DNA of 64,000 nt from Pilaira anomala (Eukaryota; Mucoromycota; Mucoromycetes; Mucorales; Mucoraceae). Positions 61,712 through 64,000 of this stretch are shown one piece after another; the first letter of the stretch is position 1, and each line of letters begins with the position of its first letter. The DNA lies in contig JAIXMQ010000001.1 of the NCBI GenBank assembly GCA_025716855.1, positions 647,501-711,500 of the forward strand, written 5' to 3'. The notes below the pieces were generated by a model, which had not been told where the DNA came from, searched no databases, and saw only the letters and a list, made by a program, of their open reading frames with translations. The position numbers were made by a program, and so were the translations under genes.

Positions 61712-62257
61712 ATGGATGTAGAATTAAATGCGCCTGAATCATTTCTATTATGTAATGATGAAAAGTGTTCTACAATATTCAAGTATTTAGACTATTCAAT
61801 TCATACAATTATCGATGGACCTGATCCAAGAGATCATTTTTCGAACGAACGAAATTTACTTACCTGGATCCGAACAGGGACAATGTTATCTTTACTCGGT
61901 AAGAATAAGAAAGATAGTTTTGATAAATTATATTTAATCAGCATTATGAAATATATTACAGGATTCATAACATTATTAGATATGCCCACAAAGAAATTTG
62001 CACCATCTCATTCTTTACCATGGACAAACGAAACTGTTTCACTAAACGCCCAAGTAGTCTCTTACATCTTTGTTGGACTAGGTTTTACTTGCTTTATCTT
62101 TTCATTATACACTTATTTTAGAAACCAAAGACAAATTGTTAAACGATTACTTTGGGTAGGTCAAGGATGGCCTGGGTATGTAATTGCTACAATTATTATG
62201 GTCTTTGTAGTATTTATCATGATCATGGCATTAACCGAAGTTCGACCTCCTACATAA
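61712..62257 (+). CDS. DUF202 (YidH/Vtc1-like) small membrane protein
   Basis: Exons 61712-61898 and 61962-62257; 160 aa. The DUF202 hallmark is DPRDHFSNERNLLTWIRTGT (residues 38-57) followed by MLSLLGF at the first membrane segment. Two more hydrophobic segments follow, at about residues 88-108 (VSYIFVGLGFTCFIFSLYTY) and 130-152 (GYVIATIIMVFVVFIMIMAL). The function of fungal stand-alone DUF202 proteins is not established; the domain also occurs in Vtc1 and VTC polyphosphate polymerase subunits. The 63-nt intron has no stop and is a multiple of three, so an unspliced form would still translate with 21 extra residues. Confidence 0.85.
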   Translation: MDVELNAPESFLLCNDEKCSTIFKYLDYSIHTIIDGPDPRDHFSNERNLLTWIRTGTMLSLLGKNKKDSFDKLYLISIMKYITGFITLLDMPTKKFAPSHSLPWTNETVSLNAQVVSYIFVGLGFTCFIFSLYTYFRNQRQIVKRLLWVGQGWPGYVIATIIMVFVVFIMIMALTEVRPPT

Positions 62258-62358
62258 ATAGTACCATTTTTATTTGTTTTTGTTTCTATATTGATATATA
62301 TATACCTCTTGTTTAAATAATAAAGAAAGAAAACCCCAACCCCAACCCCAACCCCTTC
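62258..62358. other. Short spacer between convergent stops, with G-quadruplex motif
   Basis: 101 bp separate the DUF202 and TPR stops. AATAAA-like poly(A) sequences (about 62315-62323) and the CCCCAA repeat lie here, so the two 3' UTRs probably overlap. Confidence 0.7.
62334..62355 (-). repeat. Four-block CCCCAA repeat (GGGGTT on minus strand), G-quadruplex motif
   Basis: Four CCCC blocks, each separated by AA, on the plus strand. The minus strand is therefore four GGGG blocks with TT loops, a perfect intramolecular G-quadruplex pattern. It begins 3 nt past the TAA stop of the minus-strand TPR gene, in its 3' UTR. Confidence 0.95.
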
Positions 62359-63008
62359 TTATTTCTTTTCTTGAGCAAGTTTTGTCATCATTGCTCTATA
62401 AACTAACTTTTCTTTATCATCCATTTGTTTAGAAGCTAAAGCAACTTTTTGTAATTCCCTTTTAACAAGTGCATCTACATAACAAAAAAAAAAAAAAGAA
62501 TAAATAAATTCAATTTATCCTGCAAATATCTTGATAATATATGTACCATCAGGGTTTATAGCCAAAACTTCTTCAAGTAATTCTTTTGCCTTTTCGATAT
62601 TCTCCAATTGTAAATAAGCTTGTCCCATACGGAACTTGGATTTTGAATTTGTTGAATCCAACTCGTTTGCCTTTTTGGCATAGAATAAAACTCGGTCCCA
62701 ACGTTCTTGTTTGGCAAAAACTGCAGACATGTTGTTATAGATCATGACCAGTTGTGCTTCACTACTTGCTTTAAATTCATCCTTATGCTTTGTTCCTCCA
62801 ACATCCTTTAAATGAAGTAAGGCGTTATAATAGTTGGTCAAAGCTTTTTTTTTTTTTTATATAGAAAAAGTTAGTTCGTTTGTTCGGATATAATGAAAGA
62901 GACGTGTTTATTGCTTTTACCTCCTTTGTAATCTTGCTTTTTAAAGTCTTCATTACCAGCTAAACGAAGTTTAACACCTTGATCGAATTTTTCTTGAGGA
63001 GTTTTCAT
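62359..63008 (-). CDS. TPR protein, TTC9-like
   Basis: Exons 63008-62921, 62843-62547, 62474-62359; 166 aa. It has three TPR-like helical pairs: KFDQGVKLRLAGNEDFKKQD, MIYNNMSAVFAKQERWDRVL with FYAKKANELD, and SKSKFRMGQAYLQLENIEKA with KELLEEVLAINPD. The arrangement (N-terminal GN.DFK, then NNMSA...R...A...D...KFR.GQAY.L) is that of TTC9/immunophilin-type TPR modules, which often bind Hsp70/Hsp90 tails. No peptidyl-prolyl isomerase domain is attached. Intron 1 ends in A14-G, and intron 2 uses the donor GTACAT. Confidence 0.85.
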
Positions 63009-64000
63009 ATTATCTATAAAAGAGAGAGAGAGAGAGAAAGAAATGATTGTTCCTCAATACTGGATTTTCTACTGTTATTGGACTCAATTTTTTTTTAAAA
63101 AAAATTAGCGCGCACCACATGATAACATCGCGAACAGGTTTATTTAATCACTTTTTCCAAATAATTTTTTTTTCTTTGTCTTTCCTTCTCTTTCCTTTTC
63201 TTTTTACTCCCTTTTTTTCCCCCATCAAATAATACCTGAAGTTTCTTTAGTGCTATCGTTTTAATCTCTTGTTTGTTTTACAAGCAGGATTGTACCAAGA
63301 AATAGACAACTTTGAGACGCGCATAATACATGTTGTCAGTGGTAAGATTTATTACAAAGAGATAGCTCATTGTGTAATATATCTTAATAAAAAGTACTCT
63401 TTCTCTGTAGACTACATGTGTTGGATATGTAAGAGCATTCCCGTTAGTGGTGAGGTGACCGTCAGTGAGTGAAGAGGGAGTTAGATCTTAAGATGAGGGT
63501 TGAAACATGTGTAACTTGGCCGATTTTTTTTTACCATGAAGCCTCGCTTTGGTGGATAATGTGGTGTTTCATATATTAGCATATACGAAACACCACATTT
63601 TTATTAATTACGTGCATTAAAAATCTGGCAAGTAGAAAAGATTTTTTTAAAAAAAAAACGTGCTTATTGTTAAATTAATATCGCTTTTATATTTCAGTCA
63701 TAATATGTAGATTATCCCATTATATCAAATAAAATAACACCATGCCCCCCAATGTAACGTTCACCGTACCCACAACAAAGTGGTGATCTTACTTGAAGGC
63801 GATATCAGCAAAACGCATAACATAGGTGTGATAATGAATTATCCCTGTTCAAAATGGGCCCAAAGTACCAGCCAGGAATTAACCTGATTGCAAAAATAGG
63901 TTTTTGCATAATCCTGATGTTGTGAAACGTAATTGTTAAAACATCAGTTAGTATGCTGGTAAGAAACCCCCCCCCCCTCTGACTTTAATTTATACAAAAG
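63009..64000. other. Window end, no gene supported
   Basis: Holds a (GA)n run (63018-63037), a weak 67-codon open frame at 63269-63472 of unknown nature, a near-perfect hairpin at 63558-63599 and a C12 run at about 63967-63978. Nothing recognisable as coding. Confidence 0.55.
63558..63599. repeat. Near-perfect inverted repeat (19-bp arms, 4-nt loop)
   Basis: Left arm AATGTGGTGTTTCATATAT, loop TAGC, right arm pairing with it except at one position. A compact hairpin in otherwise unstructured AT-rich DNA. Confidence 0.85.

Overview
This window looks like nuclear DNA of an early-diverging filamentous fungus, most likely Mucoromycota (Mucorales-like). The DNA is AT-rich and full of long homopolymeric A/T runs. 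Nearly every gene is broken by short GT...AG introns of roughly 40-130 bp (a few are longer). The proteins are plainly fungal/opisthokont: Snx41/Atg20, a Ypp1/TTC7 scaffold, ARF1, RPL7, a forkhead factor and a secreted DPP5-type peptidase. Fragments with the C-terminus typical of Mucorales LINE ORF2 are also present. No bacterial operons, CRISPR arrays, rRNA or convincing tRNA genes were seen.

Layout. 1-695: 3' end of a TEA/TEAD-type transcription factor. 1241-3078 (+): sorting nexin Snx41/Atg20-like, convergent with 3234-4685 (-), a TCD/ThiF-type tRNA t6A dehydratase. 4686-13468 is an 8.8 kb gene-poor stretch with a decayed unidentified coding relic near 8.4-9.5 kb. 13469-14769 (+): sphingomyelin-synthase-type PAP2 protein, convergent with 15001-16048 (-), a phytanoyl-CoA dioxygenase-domain protein with a 14-nt microexon. 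16049-19048 holds a short ParA/Get3-like P-loop relic. 19049-20848 (+): forkhead factor with poly-Q. 21322-22753 (-): two unidentified proteins. 23116-24839 and 26307-27840 (+): two paralogous FAD-dependent amine oxidases. 27863-28808 (-): dienelactone hydrolase. 29942-32435 (+): DPP5-like S9 peptidase. 32612-34405 (+): TBC RabGAP. 34752-35700: LINE debris plus what look like copies of the tail of the next gene. 35731-38651 (-): Ulp2/SENP6-7-like SUMO protease. 38759-42303 (-): Ypp1/TTC7-like scaffold of the PI4-kinase complex. 43591-44355 (-) ARF1 and 44667-45567 (+) RPL7 share a divergent promoter. 48766-50639 (+): GH5 mannanase-like. 51401-52617 (+): PAS-kinase-like Ser/Thr kinase. 53555-53882 (-): small conserved-looking protein. 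53883-61711 is a second gene desert. 61712-62257 (+): DUF202 membrane protein, convergent with 62359-63008 (-), a TTC9-like TPR protein, with a four-block G-quadruplex motif between them.

There is no operon-like pathway. Loose functional groupings are membrane traffic and lipid signalling (Snx41, ARF1, TBC GAP, Ypp1/TTC7, SMS-like enzyme) and the oxidase pair beside the dienelactone hydrolase. All splice models were built by hand from reading frames and GT/AG sites. Every multi-exon model listed sums to a whole number of codons with one terminal stop, but none is confirmed by transcripts. The most unusual signals are the TEAD-like partner-binding fold in a fungus, the 14-nt microexon, 3' splice sites formed by pure A-runs, the duplicated SUMO-protease tail next to LINE debris, the telomere-like G-quadruplex between two gene ends, and the KGGVGKT relic.
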